A stretch of 64,000 nt of DNA from Streptomyces gilvus (GTDB lineage: Bacteria; Actinomycetota; Actinomycetes; Streptomycetales; Streptomycetaceae), in the NCBI RefSeq assembly GCF_022513565.1, contig NZ_JAKWBE010000003.1, positions 1-64,000 of the forward strand, in the 5' to 3' direction. Shown here piece after piece: positions 7,604-17,300 of the stretch. Under the pieces are notes generated by a model, which was given only the letters and a program-made list of their open reading frames with translations, was not told the DNA's origin and searched no databases. How positions within the stretch are numbered: position 1 is the first letter of the stretch; each line of letters begins with the position of its first letter. The translations under genes and the position numbers were made by a program.

Positions 7604-10345
7604 CTACGTTGCGCAACTGTACAACCAAGGCAGCTTTGTGACAGCCCCCAGCCCGGCGGTGTAGAGCGCGAGGACAGCGGCCAGGAGCAGGTAGTACAGG
7701 GGTGGCAACGGGGTCAGTCCGAGCAGCGAGCCGAGCGGGGTCACGGGCAGCAGCAGTCCTACGGCGGCCAGCGCGCCGGCCGCCCATCCGACCGGCCCCG
7801 GCAGCCGCCCCGCCGTGTCGCGCCCGGCGCGCAGCAGCACCATCACCAGGGCCTGGGTGATGAGGTTCTCGGTGAACCAGCCCGAGTGGAACACCGCCGA
7901 GTCGTCCAGGCCGCCCGGCCCGTGCAGGGTGAGCGTGAGCACGCCGAAGGTGGCGAGGTCGGCGACCGCGTTGAGCACGCCGAAGCCGGTGATGAACCGC
8001 AGCAGGTCGCGCGGGCGCAGCAGGATCGGGCGGCGCAGCACCGAGGGGTGCGGCCGGTCGTGCGCGAAGGCCAGCTGGGCCGCGTCGAAGAACAGGTTCT
8101 GCGCCAGCACCTGGGCCGGCAGCATCGGCAGGAAGGGCAGCAGCAGACCGGCCGCGAGCATGGCGATGACGTTGCCGAGGTTGGAGGAGAGCGTGATGCG
8201 CAGGTACGTGGCGATGTTGCCGCCCGAGTAGCGGCCGGCGGCGATGCTGTGCGCGATCGCGGTGAGGTCCTTCTCGGCGAGGACCACGTCCGCGCTCTCC
8301 CGGGCCACGGCCACCGCGTCGCGCGGGGCGATGCCGACGTCGGCGGCGCGCAGGGCGGGCAGGTCGTTGACGCCGTCGCCGAGGTAGCCGACGGTGTGTC
8401 CGCCCGCGCGCAGGGCGGTGGCGACACGGGCCTTGTGCTCGGGGGCGCAACGGGCGAAGACGACGGTGCGCTCGGCGGCCTCGGTGAGTTCGGGGTCGGT
8501 GAGGCGGTCGACCTGGTCGGCGGTGAGGACGGCGTCGGCCGGCACCCGGACACCGAGGTCGCGGCAGGCGCGTACGGCGGTGCCGGGGTGGTCGCCGGTG
8601 AGGATCCTGACGGTGACGCCCTGCTCGGCGAGGCCCCGCAGGGCAGCGGCCGCGGTGGGGGCGAGGGCGTCCTTGAGGGTGACGAAGCCGCGGAACTCCA
8701 GGCCGCGTTCGTCGGCGGGGGTGTACTCGCGGGCCCGGGAGGGGCGTTCGGCGGTGGCGACCGCGAGCACCCGCAGCCCGTCGTCCGCCTGCCGTGCGGC
8801 ACGCGCGAGCAGCCGCGCCCGCTCCTCGTCCGCCAGCGCACAGCGCGCGAGGACGGTCTCGACGGCGCCCTTGACGACGAGGGTGTGCGTGCCGAGCCGC
8901 CCCGGTGTGCGCACGACGGCGGTCGCGAGGCGCCGTACCGGATCGAAGGGCAGGGCCGCCACCCCGTCGTACGCCATGATCTCGTCCTCGTCGGCGGTGT
9001 CCAGGACGGCGTCGTCGAGGGCGTCCGGGGCGGGCAGGTCGGCGAGTTGCAGGGTCCACCAGGCGTTCACGGCCGCCCAGCGCAGCACCTCGGGGTCGTC
9101 GTGGCCGTCCGGGCCGAGGGCGCCCTCCAGGACTGGGCGGTCCTGGGTGAGGGTGCCGGTCTTGTCGAGGCACAGGACGTCGACGGCGCCGAGGTCGTGC
9201 AGCGCGGGCAGCCGTTTGACGATCACCCCGTGGGCGCGGGCCAGCAGCGCGGCGCCGCGCGCCAGGCACATGGTGACGATGACCGGCAGCATCTCCGGTG
9301 TCAGCCCCACCGCCACGGCGACGGCGAAGGGCAGCGTCTCCAGGCCGCGGTCGCGCAGGGCCGCGTTGGCCATGAGGACCAGCGGCGGGGTCAGCAGCAT
9401 GAACCGGATGAGGATCCAGGAGATGCCGTGCACCGACCGGTCGAAGGCGCTGGCCTCCCGGCCGTTTTCCGTACGGCTGTGGGCGGCGGCGAACCGGGTC
9501 CGCGCGCCGGTCGCCACGACCACCGCCGTGGCGCTGCCGCCGGCGACGCTGCTGCCCTGCAAGCAGAGCTCGGGCCGGTCGAAGGCGCCTCCCCCGCCCG
9601 CGCTCCCGTCACCGGCGTCCTTGGCGACGGGCGCCGACTCCCCGGTGAGCGCGGCCTGGTGGACGGTCAGCCCCTGCGCCCGCAGCAGCCGTACGTCGGC
9701 CGGTACGAGGTCGCCGGGGCCGAGCCGGATCACGTCCCCCGGCACGAGTTCCTCCACCGGGATCTCCCGGTCGTCCGGCGGCAGGTCCTCCTCGGCGCGG
9801 CGCAGGACGGTGGCGGTGCTGGCGACCAGGCCGCGCAGCCCGGCCATCGAGCGGTCGGCCCGGTGCTCCCCGGAGGCACGCAGCACACAGCTCACCGCGA
9901 CCAGCAGCAGGATCACACAGGCGGTGCCCCAGGAGGCGACCACCGCGGACACCAGCCCGAGGCAGAGCAGGACGACGGTGAAGGGGTCCCGCGTGCTGCG
10001 CAGCACCGTCGCCGCCCAGGATGCCTCCCGGTACGCGGGCAAGGTGTTCGCCCCGAACCGCGCCTGCCGCTCCTCCGCCTGCGCCTCGGTCAGCCCGCGC
10101 GGGCCGCTCTCGAGACGCCGGAGGGTCTGCAGAACGGTGACGGCCCCGCCGCCGTCGGCCGGGGCACGCCGGTTTCCCGAGACGAGTGGCGGAGTTCCGG
10201 TGCCGTCGCCCTGGACGCCCTCCGCCCAGGACCCGACCTGTGCGCGCCCCGCGTCCGGTCCGGCCGGCATGCCCTCCGCACCCGGCCCGGCTCCGGGAGA
10301 TCCCGCCCCCGGATCCGGTTCCGGGGCCGCCGTGCTGTCAGCCAC
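7604..10345 (-). CDS. mgtA: Magnesium-translocating P-type ATPase (MgtA type)
   Basis: Type III P-type ATPase of about 913 residues that moves Mg2+ into the cell at the expense of ATP. Visible motifs are TGES in [12 protein letters not shown] (actuator), DKTGTLT near residue 391 (phosphorylated Asp), [11 protein letters not shown] near residue 655 (hinge), and MgtA-like membrane segments ([18 protein letters not shown] and a hydrophobic C-terminal bundle). The GTG at 10345 is chosen because it overlaps the stop of the upstream ArsR gene (GTGGCTGA); an ATG at 10390 would lie inside that gene. The overlap implies co-translation with its likely regulator. Confidence 0.95.
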   Translation of the reverse strand: MADSTAAPEPDPGAGSPGAGPGAEGMPAGPDAGRAQVGSWAEGVQGDGTGTPPLVSGNRRAPADGGGAVTVLQTLRRLESGPRGLTEAQAEERQARFGANTLPAYREASWAATVLRSTRDPFTVVLLCLGLVSAVVASWGTACVILLLVAVSCVLRASGEHRADRSMAGLRGLVASTATVLRRAEEDLPPDDREIPVEELVPGDVIRLGPGDLVPADVRLLRAQGLTVHQAALTGESAPVAKDAGDGSAGGGGAFDRPELCLQGSSVAGGSATAVVVATGARTRFAAAHSRTENGREASAFDRSVHGISWILIRFMLLTPPLVLMANAALRDRGLETLPFAVAVAVGLTPEMLPVIVTMCLARGAALLARAHGVIVKRLPALHDLGAVDVLCLDKTGTLTQDRPVLEGALGPDGHDDPEVLRWAAVNAWWTLQLADLPAPDALDDAVLDTADEDEIMAYDGVAALPFDPVRRLATAVVRTPGRLGTHTLVVKGAVETVLARCALADEERARLLARAARQADDGLRVLAVATAERPSRAREYTPADERGLEFRGFVTLKDALAPTAAAALRGLAEQGVTVRILTGDHPGTAVRACRDLGVRVPADAVLTADQVDRLTDPELTEAAERTVVFARCAPEHKARVATALRAGGHTVGYLGDGVNDLPALRAADVGIAPRDAVAVARESADVVLAEKDLTAIAHSIAAGRYSGGNIATYLRITLSSNLGNVIAMLAAGLLLPFLPMLPAQVLAQNLFFDAAQLAFAHDRPHPSVLRRPILLRPRDLLRFITGFGVLNAVADLATFGVLTLTLHGPGGLDDSAVFHSGWFTENLITQALVMVLLRAGRDTAGRLPGPVGWAAGALAAVGLLLPVTPLGSLLGLTPLPPLYYLLLAAVLALYTAGLGAVTKLPWLYSCAT
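7608..7617. promoter_or_regulatory. GTTGCGCAAC palindrome before tatA
   Basis: A perfect 10-bp palindrome lies at the 3' end of mgtA, about 45 bases upstream of tatA. The same TTGCGCAA core occurs upstream of the LCP gene and of the D-2-hydroxyacid dehydrogenase. Confidence 0.35.
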
Positions 10346-10700
10346 CGGCCCCGCGCAGCCTGCGTACGGGGGCGAAGTCGCCCTCGGCACGCGCGGCCAG
10401 CTGACCCACCATCACCCGGACCACGGTCACCACGTCGGGATCGTCGACGAAGTAGATCTGCCGCCGCCCCTCCCGCCGGGAACGCACGAGCCCGGCGAGC
10501 TTCAGCTTGGCCAGGTGCTGGCTGACGGCGGGCAGCGCGCCGCCGACCCGGTCCGCGAGGTGGGTGACGTCGCTCTCGCCCTGCGCCAGCGCCCACACGA
10601 TGTGCAGCCGGGCCGAGGACGCGAGCAGCCCGAAGGCGGCGGCCGCCTCCGCCAGTACCTCGGCGGACGGATCCTCGAAGCCACCGATGTCCGCTGCCAC
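10338..10700 (-). CDS. ArsR-family transcriptional regulator
   Basis: Small winged-helix repressor of 120 residues. The recognition helix region is VSQHLAKLKLAGLVRSRREG, followed by a wing RRQIYFVDD, which is the ArsR/SmtB pattern. I see no obvious cysteine metal site, so the ligand is uncertain. The GTG at 10700 has GGGAGAGG directly upstream; an ATG at 10730 is the alternative. Its stop overlaps the start of the Mg2+ ATPase gene, which it probably controls. Confidence 0.93.
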   Translation of the reverse strand: MAADIGGFEDPSAEVLAEAAAAFGLLASSARLHIVWALAQGESDVTHLADRVGGALPAVSQHLAKLKLAGLVRSRREGRRQIYFVDDPDVVTVVRVMVGQLAARAEGDFAPVRRLRGAGG

Positions 10701-10831
10701 AGCCCTCTCCCGTCCCACCCAAGCCGACAAGCCGTCCCAGTCTAGGGCCGACGCGGTGCGGCTCCCCGAACACCGCCGCGCGTAAGACCGCCGCCCCGGA
10801 CACCACCGCCCCGGGAAGCACGTCGCTCACC

Positions 10832-10847
10832 TCTACAGCCCGGTAGA
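10832..10847. promoter_or_regulatory. Operator-like dyad TCTAC-N6-GTAGA
   Basis: TCTAC (10832-10836) and GTAGA (10843-10847) are inverted around six bases. This resembles BlaI/MecI-type operators built on TAC/GTA half sites. It lies about 45 bases before the BlaI-type gene, where autoregulation would be expected, and also upstream of the divergent arsR gene. Confidence 0.5.
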
Positions 10848-10875
10848 AGTCACCGGTCCCGCGCCCCCTCCCCTC

Positions 10876-10883
10876 TATACGAT
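10876..10883 (+). promoter_or_regulatory. Possible -10 element giving a leaderless transcript
   Basis: TATACGAT ends 6 bases before the ATG of the BlaI-type gene. If it is the -10 element, transcription would begin at or next to the start codon and the mRNA would be leaderless. No ribosome binding site is visible, which fits. Confidence 0.45.
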
Positions 10884-10889
10884 GCGACC

Positions 10890-11279
10890 ATGGCGAACCC
10901 GGAACGGCGCCGCCCGCGCCGGGCGCAGGGCGAGTTGGAGGCGCAGGTGCTCGCCGTGTTGCGGACGGCCGACGCCCCGGTGACCGCGGCCTGGGTGCGG
11001 GAGCGCCTGGGCGACGACCTCGCCTACACGACGGTGATGACCGTGCTGAGCCGGCTGCTGGGGAAGCAGGCCGTGCGCCGCCGCCGGGAAGGCCGTTCCT
11101 TCGTCTGGGAGGCGGCCGGGGACGAGGCAGGGCTCGCCGCGCTGAGGATGCGCAGGGTGCTGGACCGCGAGCGGGACCGCCGCGCGGTACTGGCCCGCTT
11201 CGTCACCGCGCTGCCCGCGGAGGACGAGCAGGTGCTGCGCGACCTGCTGGACCGGACGGCCGACGAAAGGACGAACTGA
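10890..11279 (+). CDS. BlaI/MecI/CopY-family transcriptional regulator
   Basis: The 129-residue regulator has a winged-helix N-terminal domain (QGELEAQVLAVL, then AYTTVMTVLSRLLGKQAVRR) and a helical C-terminal dimerisation part. The YTTV-x-T-x-L-x-RL-x-x-K segment is the family's DNA-recognition region. Family members usually sit next to a membrane metalloprotease sensor (BlaR/M56) or another target gene. Neither is seen here: a small membrane-protein gene follows on the opposite strand. The gene appears leaderless and has an operator-like dyad upstream. Confidence 0.92.
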   Translation: MANPERRRPRRAQGELEAQVLAVLRTADAPVTAAWVRERLGDDLAYTTVMTVLSRLLGKQAVRRRREGRSFVWEAAGDEAGLAALRMRRVLDRERDRRAVLARFVTALPAEDEQVLRDLLDRTADERTN

Positions 11280-11344
11280 TCTCCCGCATGAGCGTCCAGC
11301 ACCCGCCCGTCGCCATGTCGCCATGTCCCCATGCCGCCCTGCCG

Positions 11345-11608
11345 TCAGCCGGAACCGCTTTCGACGGACTCCTCCTGCGGCCGGGACAGCTCCCGGTCCC
11401 CCACCAGCAGGCACCAGGCGACGTCGCCGACCGCCGCCCCGACCGCCGCGGCCCCGGCGATCAGCCCGGCCGTGATCAGTCCGCCGCCGACGTACGGACG
11501 TCCGTCGAAGCAGGACAGGACGACCCCGAGGGGCAGCGCTACGACCGCGAGGGCGGCCGGGACACCGGGCACGAGCAGCGCCCGTACGGACAGGAACCGA
11601 CCCGCCAT
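11345..11608 (-). CDS. Small two-helix membrane protein
   Basis: 87-residue product with two hydrophobic segments (LLVPGVPAALAVVALPLGVV and LITAGLIAGAAAVGAAVGDV) and a short polar C-terminus. The ATG at 11608 is supported by GGGGAGAG 4 bases upstream. I do not recognise the family. It is convergent with the BlaI-type gene and divergent from the dehydrogenase gene. Confidence 0.7.
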   Translation of the reverse strand: MAGRFLSVRALLVPGVPAALAVVALPLGVVLSCFDGRPYVGGGLITAGLIAGAAAVGAAVGDVAWCLLVGDRELSRPQEESVESGSG

Positions 11609-11674
11609 GTCTCTCCCCGGTTGGATGGTTCGATGGATGGGCTGTACGGGCTGGCGAGTGTAACGGTTCTCGGT

Positions 11675-11682
11675 TTGCGCAA
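11675..11682. promoter_or_regulatory. TTGCGCAA palindrome between divergent genes
   Basis: An 8-bp palindrome in the 138-base region between the small membrane-protein gene and the dehydrogenase gene. It is the third intergenic copy of this core in the first 12 kb. Confidence 0.3.
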
Positions 11683-11746
11683 CCTTAAAACTGACCCGTA
11701 CTCGACATTGTGCCCCGTATCCGGCATACCGACGAAAGGATTCCCC

Positions 11747-12706
11747 GTGCGCCTGCGCTGCGCCGTGCTCGACGACTTCCAGCAGGTGGCGACCGAGATC
11801 GCCGACTGGTCGTCCGTGGCCGATCAGGTGGAGACCGTCTCCTTCTCCGAGCACTTCGCCTCCGAGGACGAACTGGTGGCCGCGCTCGCCGAGTTCGACA
11901 TCGTCGTCACCCTGCGCGAACGCGTTCCCTTCCCCGCCTCTCTGCTCACCCGCCTTCCGCGCCTGAAACTCCTCGTCGCCTCCGGCATGCGCAACAGCGT
12001 CATCGACTACGCCGCCGCCGAGGCGCGGGGGGTCACCGTGTGCGGTACGGCGAGCTCCTCGACCCCGCCCGTCGAGCTGACCTGGGCCCTGCTGCTGGGC
12101 CTGGCCCGCGGGATCGTCACGGAGAGCAACGCCCTGCGCTCCGGCGGCCCCTGGCAGCAGACGGTCGGCGCCGACCTGCACGGCCGCCGGCTCGGCCTGC
12201 TGGGCCTCGGGAAGATCGGCAGCCGGGTCGCGCGCGTGGGCCTCGCCTTCGGGATGCACGTCAGCGCCTGGAGCCAGAACCTCACCAAGGAGCACGCCGA
12301 CGAGGTGGGCGTCGAACTCGCCCCGTCCAAGGAGGAGTTGCTCGCGAGCAGCGACTTCGTCTCCGTCCACCTGGCCCTGAGCGACCGCACCCGCGGACTG
12401 CTCGGCCCCGCCGAACTCGCCCTGCTCAAGCCCACCGCCTATCTGGTGAACACCTCCCGTGCCGCCATCGTCGACCAGGACGCCCTGCTGGCCGCCCTGC
12501 GCGAGGGCCGTATCGCCGGCGCGGGCGTGGACGTGTTCGACGTCGAGCCGCTGCCCGCCGACCACCCCCTGCGCACCGCGCCCCGGCTGCTGGCCACGCC
12601 CCACCTCGGCTATGTGTCGCGGGCGAACTACGAGACCTACTACGGGCAGGCGCTGGAGGACATTCGGGCGTTTCTGAAGGGGGCGCCGGTACGGCGACTC
12701 GGCTGA
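11747..12706 (+). CDS. D-2-hydroxyacid dehydrogenase family protein
   Basis: NAD(P)-dependent enzyme of about 319 residues in the D-isomer-specific 2-hydroxyacid dehydrogenase family, which interconverts 2-oxo and D-2-hydroxy acids. The Rossmann motif is GLLGLGKIGSRVARVG. The catalytic Arg is in NTSRAAIVDQDAL, the Glu in DVEPLPADHPL, and the His in TPHLGYVSR. The GTG at 11747 has GAAAGGA 7 bases upstream. The substrate cannot be told: glyoxylate, phosphoglycerate-like and other acids are all possible. Confidence 0.93.
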   Translation: MRLRCAVLDDFQQVATEIADWSSVADQVETVSFSEHFASEDELVAALAEFDIVVTLRERVPFPASLLTRLPRLKLLVASGMRNSVIDYAAAEARGVTVCGTASSSTPPVELTWALLLGLARGIVTESNALRSGGPWQQTVGADLHGRRLGLLGLGKIGSRVARVGLAFGMHVSAWSQNLTKEHADEVGVELAPSKEELLASSDFVSVHLALSDRTRGLLGPAELALLKPTAYLVNTSRAAIVDQDALLAALREGRIAGAGVDVFDVEPLPADHPLRTAPRLLATPHLGYVSRANYETYYGQALEDIRAFLKGAPVRRLG

Positions 12707-12730
12707 GGACGGACCGGGGTCAATCCGTCC
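12707..12730. terminator. Weak hairpin between convergent genes
   Basis: GGACGGA (12707-12713) pairs with TCCGTCC (12724-12730) across a ten-base loop, just after the dehydrogenase stop and before the end of the convergent MFS gene. Confidence 0.35.
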
Positions 12731-12831
12731 GGATGTTCGACCGTGTCCGCGCTCCCGAACCGGGCTTCGGCGGGAGCCGGCCGAGCCGGAAGCAGCCACA
12801 CACCGTCCGCCCACGGCGAGCCCGGCTGCGT

Positions 12832-14022
12832 TCACTGAGCGCGGGGACGAAGCAGCCACGGCAGAGCGAGGGAGAGCGTGGAGGCGGCGAGCAGGGCCGT
12901 CACGCAGGGCACCCAGTAGCCCGCCGAGACGCCTGCCGCGTCGACCACCCATCCCGACGTGGCGTAGCCCAGAGCCACCCCGACAGAGAGGCCCGAGACG
13001 ATCCAGGTGATGCTCTCGGTGAGTTTGGCGGCCGGCGCCAGCTCCCCCACCAGGCCCATCATGGTGATCAGGGTCGGCGCGAGACCCATGCCCGCCAGGA
13101 AGAGCATCCCCGCCAGCACCGCGAGATTCGGCGCGAACAACAGCGGCACCGTCGTCACCGCCATCGCCCAGACGCTGACCAGCAGCCGCCGCGTGATCAC
13201 CCCCCGCGGCGCGACCGCGCCGAAGACCGCGCCCACCATCCCCGAGCCCAGCGCGTACAGGCCCAGCAACAGGCCGGACAGCACCTTGTGATGGTGGTCG
13301 CCGGCGAATGCCACCGTGACGACCTCCACCGAACCGTAGGAAGCGCCCACCGACGTCACCGTCAGCACCAGCAGGCCGATTCCCGGGATGCGCAGCGCGC
13401 TGCCCCCGGCTCCTCGCGGGTCGGGGCGTACCGGCGGCTCCGTACGCCGCTGGGCGGCGAACAGCACGACGCCGACGGCGAGCAGGACCGCGGCCGCCAG
13501 CGGTCCGGCCCCGGCCCAGATCCTGGTGGACAGCGTGATCGCCAGGATCGGACCGACGACGTAGATCACCTCGTCGAGCACGGACTCCAGGGAGTAGGCG
13601 GTGTGCAGCAGTCGCGGTGACGTCCGGTGCACCTCGGCCCATCGGGACCTGACGAGCGCGCCCATGCTGGGCATGCAGCCCGCCACCGCGGCCGCGGCGT
13701 ACAGCGTCCAGTCCGGGGCGCCGTACCGGGCGCACAGCAGCAGCACACAGACGGCGGCGACCGTCACGGCCGTCGCCGGAAGGATGACCCGGTGCTGGCC
13801 GTGACGGTCCACCAGCCGGGAGATCTGCGGCCCGATCGCCGCGGCCGCGAGCGCCTGCGTGGCGGAGACCGAGCCGGCCAGCCAGTACGCACCGCCGAAC
13901 TGCGACAGCATGGTGACGATGCCGACGCCGGTCATCGACAGCGGAAGTCGCGCGATGAACCCCGCGGCGGAGAAGGACAGGGTGCCCGCGGGAGCGAAGA
14001 TACGGCGGTAATCAGAGAGCAT
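12832..14022 (-). CDS. Major facilitator superfamily transporter
   Basis: Integral membrane protein of 396 residues with about 12 hydrophobic segments and a short charged loop in the middle (RRTEPPVRPDPRG). It belongs to the sugar-efflux or multidrug-like branch of the MFS (SRLVDRHGQHRVILPATAV after the second helix). The ATG at 14022 has GTGGAG 4 bases upstream; the frame continues far upstream but without a supported start. The substrate is unknown. It could export the peptide made by the NRPS 3.5 kb away, but a GGDEF-EAL gene lies between and the orientation is opposite. Confidence 0.92.
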   Translation of the reverse strand: MLSDYRRIFAPAGTLSFSAAGFIARLPLSMTGVGIVTMLSQFGGAYWLAGSVSATQALAAAAIGPQISRLVDRHGQHRVILPATAVTVAAVCVLLLCARYGAPDWTLYAAAAVAGCMPSMGALVRSRWAEVHRTSPRLLHTAYSLESVLDEVIYVVGPILAITLSTRIWAGAGPLAAAVLLAVGVVLFAAQRRTEPPVRPDPRGAGGSALRIPGIGLLVLTVTSVGASYGSVEVVTVAFAGDHHHKVLSGLLLGLYALGSGMVGAVFGAVAPRGVITRRLLVSVWAMAVTTVPLLFAPNLAVLAGMLFLAGMGLAPTLITMMGLVGELAPAAKLTESITWIVSGLSVGVALGYATSGWVVDAAGVSAGYWVPCVTALLAASTLSLALPWLLRPRAQ

Positions 14023-14373
14023 GACTCCACGCCCCGTCAGGAGCCGATGGTCGCGAGGCAGAACCGGTCCGTGTCCACGGCGCCTTCTCCAGGCTGTCTT
14101 ATGGGGCGGCGTCCCGCGACCGGAGTAGGCATCTCTTCCTGCACATGCGGGAAATGACGAGCCGGGTAAACTGACCATAGGACGCGTCGAATATCTCGGC
14201 GAGAAGGAGCCGCATACCGCAGGCCGCATGTTCCAGCAAATCCGATTCGCAGGCGGCCAGGGCCGGGAGCCGGCCCCGGAGAATACTCCTTCACCAACCC
14301 GATCCCACAGGTTTCTCCCTTGTCCACTGGTGCCGTTCGCCCGACGAGTGGCCCTCGCAGGAGGTGAGTTGGG
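14023..14373. promoter_or_regulatory. Divergent promoter region between MFS and GGDEF-EAL genes
   Basis: The 351 bases between two divergent starts must contain both promoters. The stretch around 14165-14200 is less GC-rich than its surroundings. No clear -35/-10 pair, repeat or small gene was found. Confidence 0.4.
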
Positions 14374-17300
14374 TTGATCGCCCGACTGCGAAGCCAGGCC
14401 GTCATGGCCGCCGTCAGCGTATGCGTCGTCGTACTGACTCTGTTCTATTATGAATTTCCGAAGCAGCGGCTGATATTCGTCGCCATTGGCGTGACCGGCG
14501 TCGTCGGCATTGTCCTCGGCGTCCTTATCAACCGTCCGGCGCATCGAGCCCCATGGCTGTTGCTGGCGGCGGGAAACCTGGCCTTCGCCGCCGGTGAGGC
14601 CGCGCAGATCATCCTCATCCAGTCTCTCGACCAGGTCCCGTTTCCGTCGGTCGCCGACGGTTTCTACCTCCTGGCCTATCCGCTCTACGCGGCCGGGCTG
14701 CTGGGATTCGTCCGCTGGCGCACCAGTTGGAACGACCGCGCGAGCCTCGTCGACGCGCTGACGCTGACCGTCGGCCTCGCCCTGCTGTCGTGGCTCTACC
14801 TCATCGAGCCGTACACCCACGTCGCGGGTCTCACCTGGGTGCAGAAGGCGTTCGCCATGGCCTACCCGCTCGGCGACATCCTCGTCCTGGCGATGCTGCT
14901 GCGCCTGCTCGCCGCCCGCGGCGGCAAGAGCCGCTCACTCATGCTGCTCACCGCGGGCACCGTCGGCCTGCTCACCGCCGATGTGCTGTACGGCCTGATC
15001 CAGCTGAACGGGACGTGGCGGACCGGTACGGCGGTCGAGTTGGGCTGGGTCGTGCTGTACGGCGCCTGGGCACTCGCCGCGCTCGATCCGTCCATGCGGA
15101 CGGTGACCGACCCGGTGGCGTGGCGCGCGGAAACCGGTACGGGCCGGCTGAGCCTGCTCATCCTCGCGTCGCTGATCGCGCCGACCATCCTCCTGACGGA
15201 GGCGGTGCGGGGTGAGAGCTCCAACGTCGGCGTCATCGGGGTGTTCTCCGCGATTCTCTTCCTCCTCGTCCTCTACCGTCTGGCGGGCGTGGTGGCGACC
15301 CACCGTCAGGCGGTCGCCCGGGAGAAGGTGTTGCGCAACGCCGTGTCGTCGCTGGGCGGAGCGGGCGATCTGCGCGACGTGGCCAACGCCGTCCACTGCG
15401 CGGTGACCCAGCTGGTGCCGCACGGGTCGGCGTGTTCCGCGCTGCTCACCGTGCCCGACAACACGCTCTGGGTGGACGGCGCGGACGCCGGCGGCGGAGG
15501 GCTCGTCCCGGCGCAGGGGACGGCAGCGGTACGGGAACTGGCCGAGTCCGGCGCGAACCGCCTGGTGGCCCTCGATGACGTGGGGCCCGATCTCGCCGCC
15601 CTCCTCTCGGCCCCGGGCGCGGAGTCGAGGCGCTACGACCACGCGCTGGTCTGCCCTCTCACCGCGCAGGACCACCCCTCGGGCGATCCGCTGATCGGGG
15701 CACTGATCGTGGCCGGAGGCGAGCACGACCTGCTCGTGCTGCACGACGCGCTGGCGACTCTCGCCGCGCAGACGGCGCTTGCCGTGGCACGGGTCGCCCT
15801 CGCCGAGGAGGTCAACCAGCGCAACAGCGAGGCGTACTTCCGCACCCTCGTGCAGAACGCCTCGGACGTCATCCTGATCCTCGACGAGGACGACCGGGTC
15901 CGTTACGCGAGCCCCTCGGCCGACCAGGTGCTGGGCGTTCCGCGCCTGGAGGGCGCCCGGCTCATCGATCTGGTGCCGCCGCAGGACAGCCGCGCGGTGG
16001 TCGAGACGCTCGGCCGGATACGCAGCCGCGCGTACCAGACCCGCCGTGAGCACTGGCGCATGGTCCGCACCGACCGGGCGACGATCGAGGTCGAGGTGCG
16101 GTGGAGCGACCTGCGCGAGGAGGCGACCGTCGGCGGGGTGGTGCTCACCCTGCGGGACGTGACCGAACAGCGCAAGCTGGAACGCGAGCTCACCCACCAG
16201 GCGTTCCACGACTCCCTCACCGGCCTGGCCAACCGCGTGCTCTTCCAGGAGCGCATCAACCACGCCCTGTTGCAGGCCCAGCGTGACGGAACAGTGGTCG
16301 GCGTGCTCTTCCTCGACGTGGACGACTTCAAGGTCATCAACGACATCCACGGCCATGGCGTGGGCGACGAACTGCTGGTCGCGCTGTCCCTCCGGCTGCA
16401 GACCACCGTCCGTGTCTCCGACACCGCCGCACGCATCGGCGGCGACGAGTTCGCCCTCCTGGTGGAGGGCTCCACCGGGCCCGAGGGAGTGGAGCGGTTC
16501 ACCGAACACGTGATGAGCGCGTTCGCCGAACCGTTCCGCCTCAGCGTGGGAACGGTGATGACGTACGCGAGCATCGGCGTCGCGACGACCGAGGACAGCG
16601 TCGACTCGGTCGAACTGCTGACCCACGCCGACCTCGCGCTGTACGCGGCGAAGACCGCGGGCAAGCGCCAGTGGCGCCGCTACCGCCCGGAGCTGCAGAG
16701 CGGCATGGCCGAGCGCGCCACCTTGCAGGAGGGCCTGGACAGTTCGCCCATCGAGACGTCGTTCCTGGTGCTCTATCAGCCCATCGTGGAGCTGACCACC
16801 GGTCGGATCAGGGGTTTCGAGGCGCTCGTTCGCTGGCCCCACTCGCCGCGCGGCATGGTGCTGCCGGAGCAGTTCATCACGCTGGCCGAGGAGAGCGGGC
16901 AGATCGTCCCGTTGGGCGCCTGGGTGCTCGACCAGGCCACGACGGAGGCCGTCCGGTGGCAGGAGTCCGTGCGACGGGACGGTTCGGCCGACCGCAAGGA
17001 GCCCTACATCAGCGTGAATGTGTCGCCGCGTCAGTTCCGTGACGAGGATTTCTCCAATGTGGTCATGCGGGCACTGGATCTCTCCGGCATCGAACCGTCG
17101 TCCCTCGTACTGGAACTGACGGAGAGTGTGCTGATGTACAACGACGAACGCGTTCTGGCCGAGATGAGTTCGCTCACCGACCTCGGTATCCGCTTCGCGA
17201 TTGACGACTTCGGAACGGGATACTCGTCGCTGAGTTATCTGCGTGAGTTCCCCATCTCGATTCTCAAGATCGACAAGTCGTTCGTCGACGAACTCGGGCG

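Noticed and set aside
7382..10525. Open frame of about 1050 codons opposite mgtA and tatA
   Set aside because: Shadow of the P-type ATPase gene; Gly/Arg/His-rich with no domain or ribosome binding site.
12832..14820. Long leftward frame giving the MFS transporter an N-terminal extension of 266 residues
   Set aside because: The extension is hydrophilic, low-complexity and lies across the promoter of the divergent gene; the ATG at 14022 has a ribosome binding site and fits family length.
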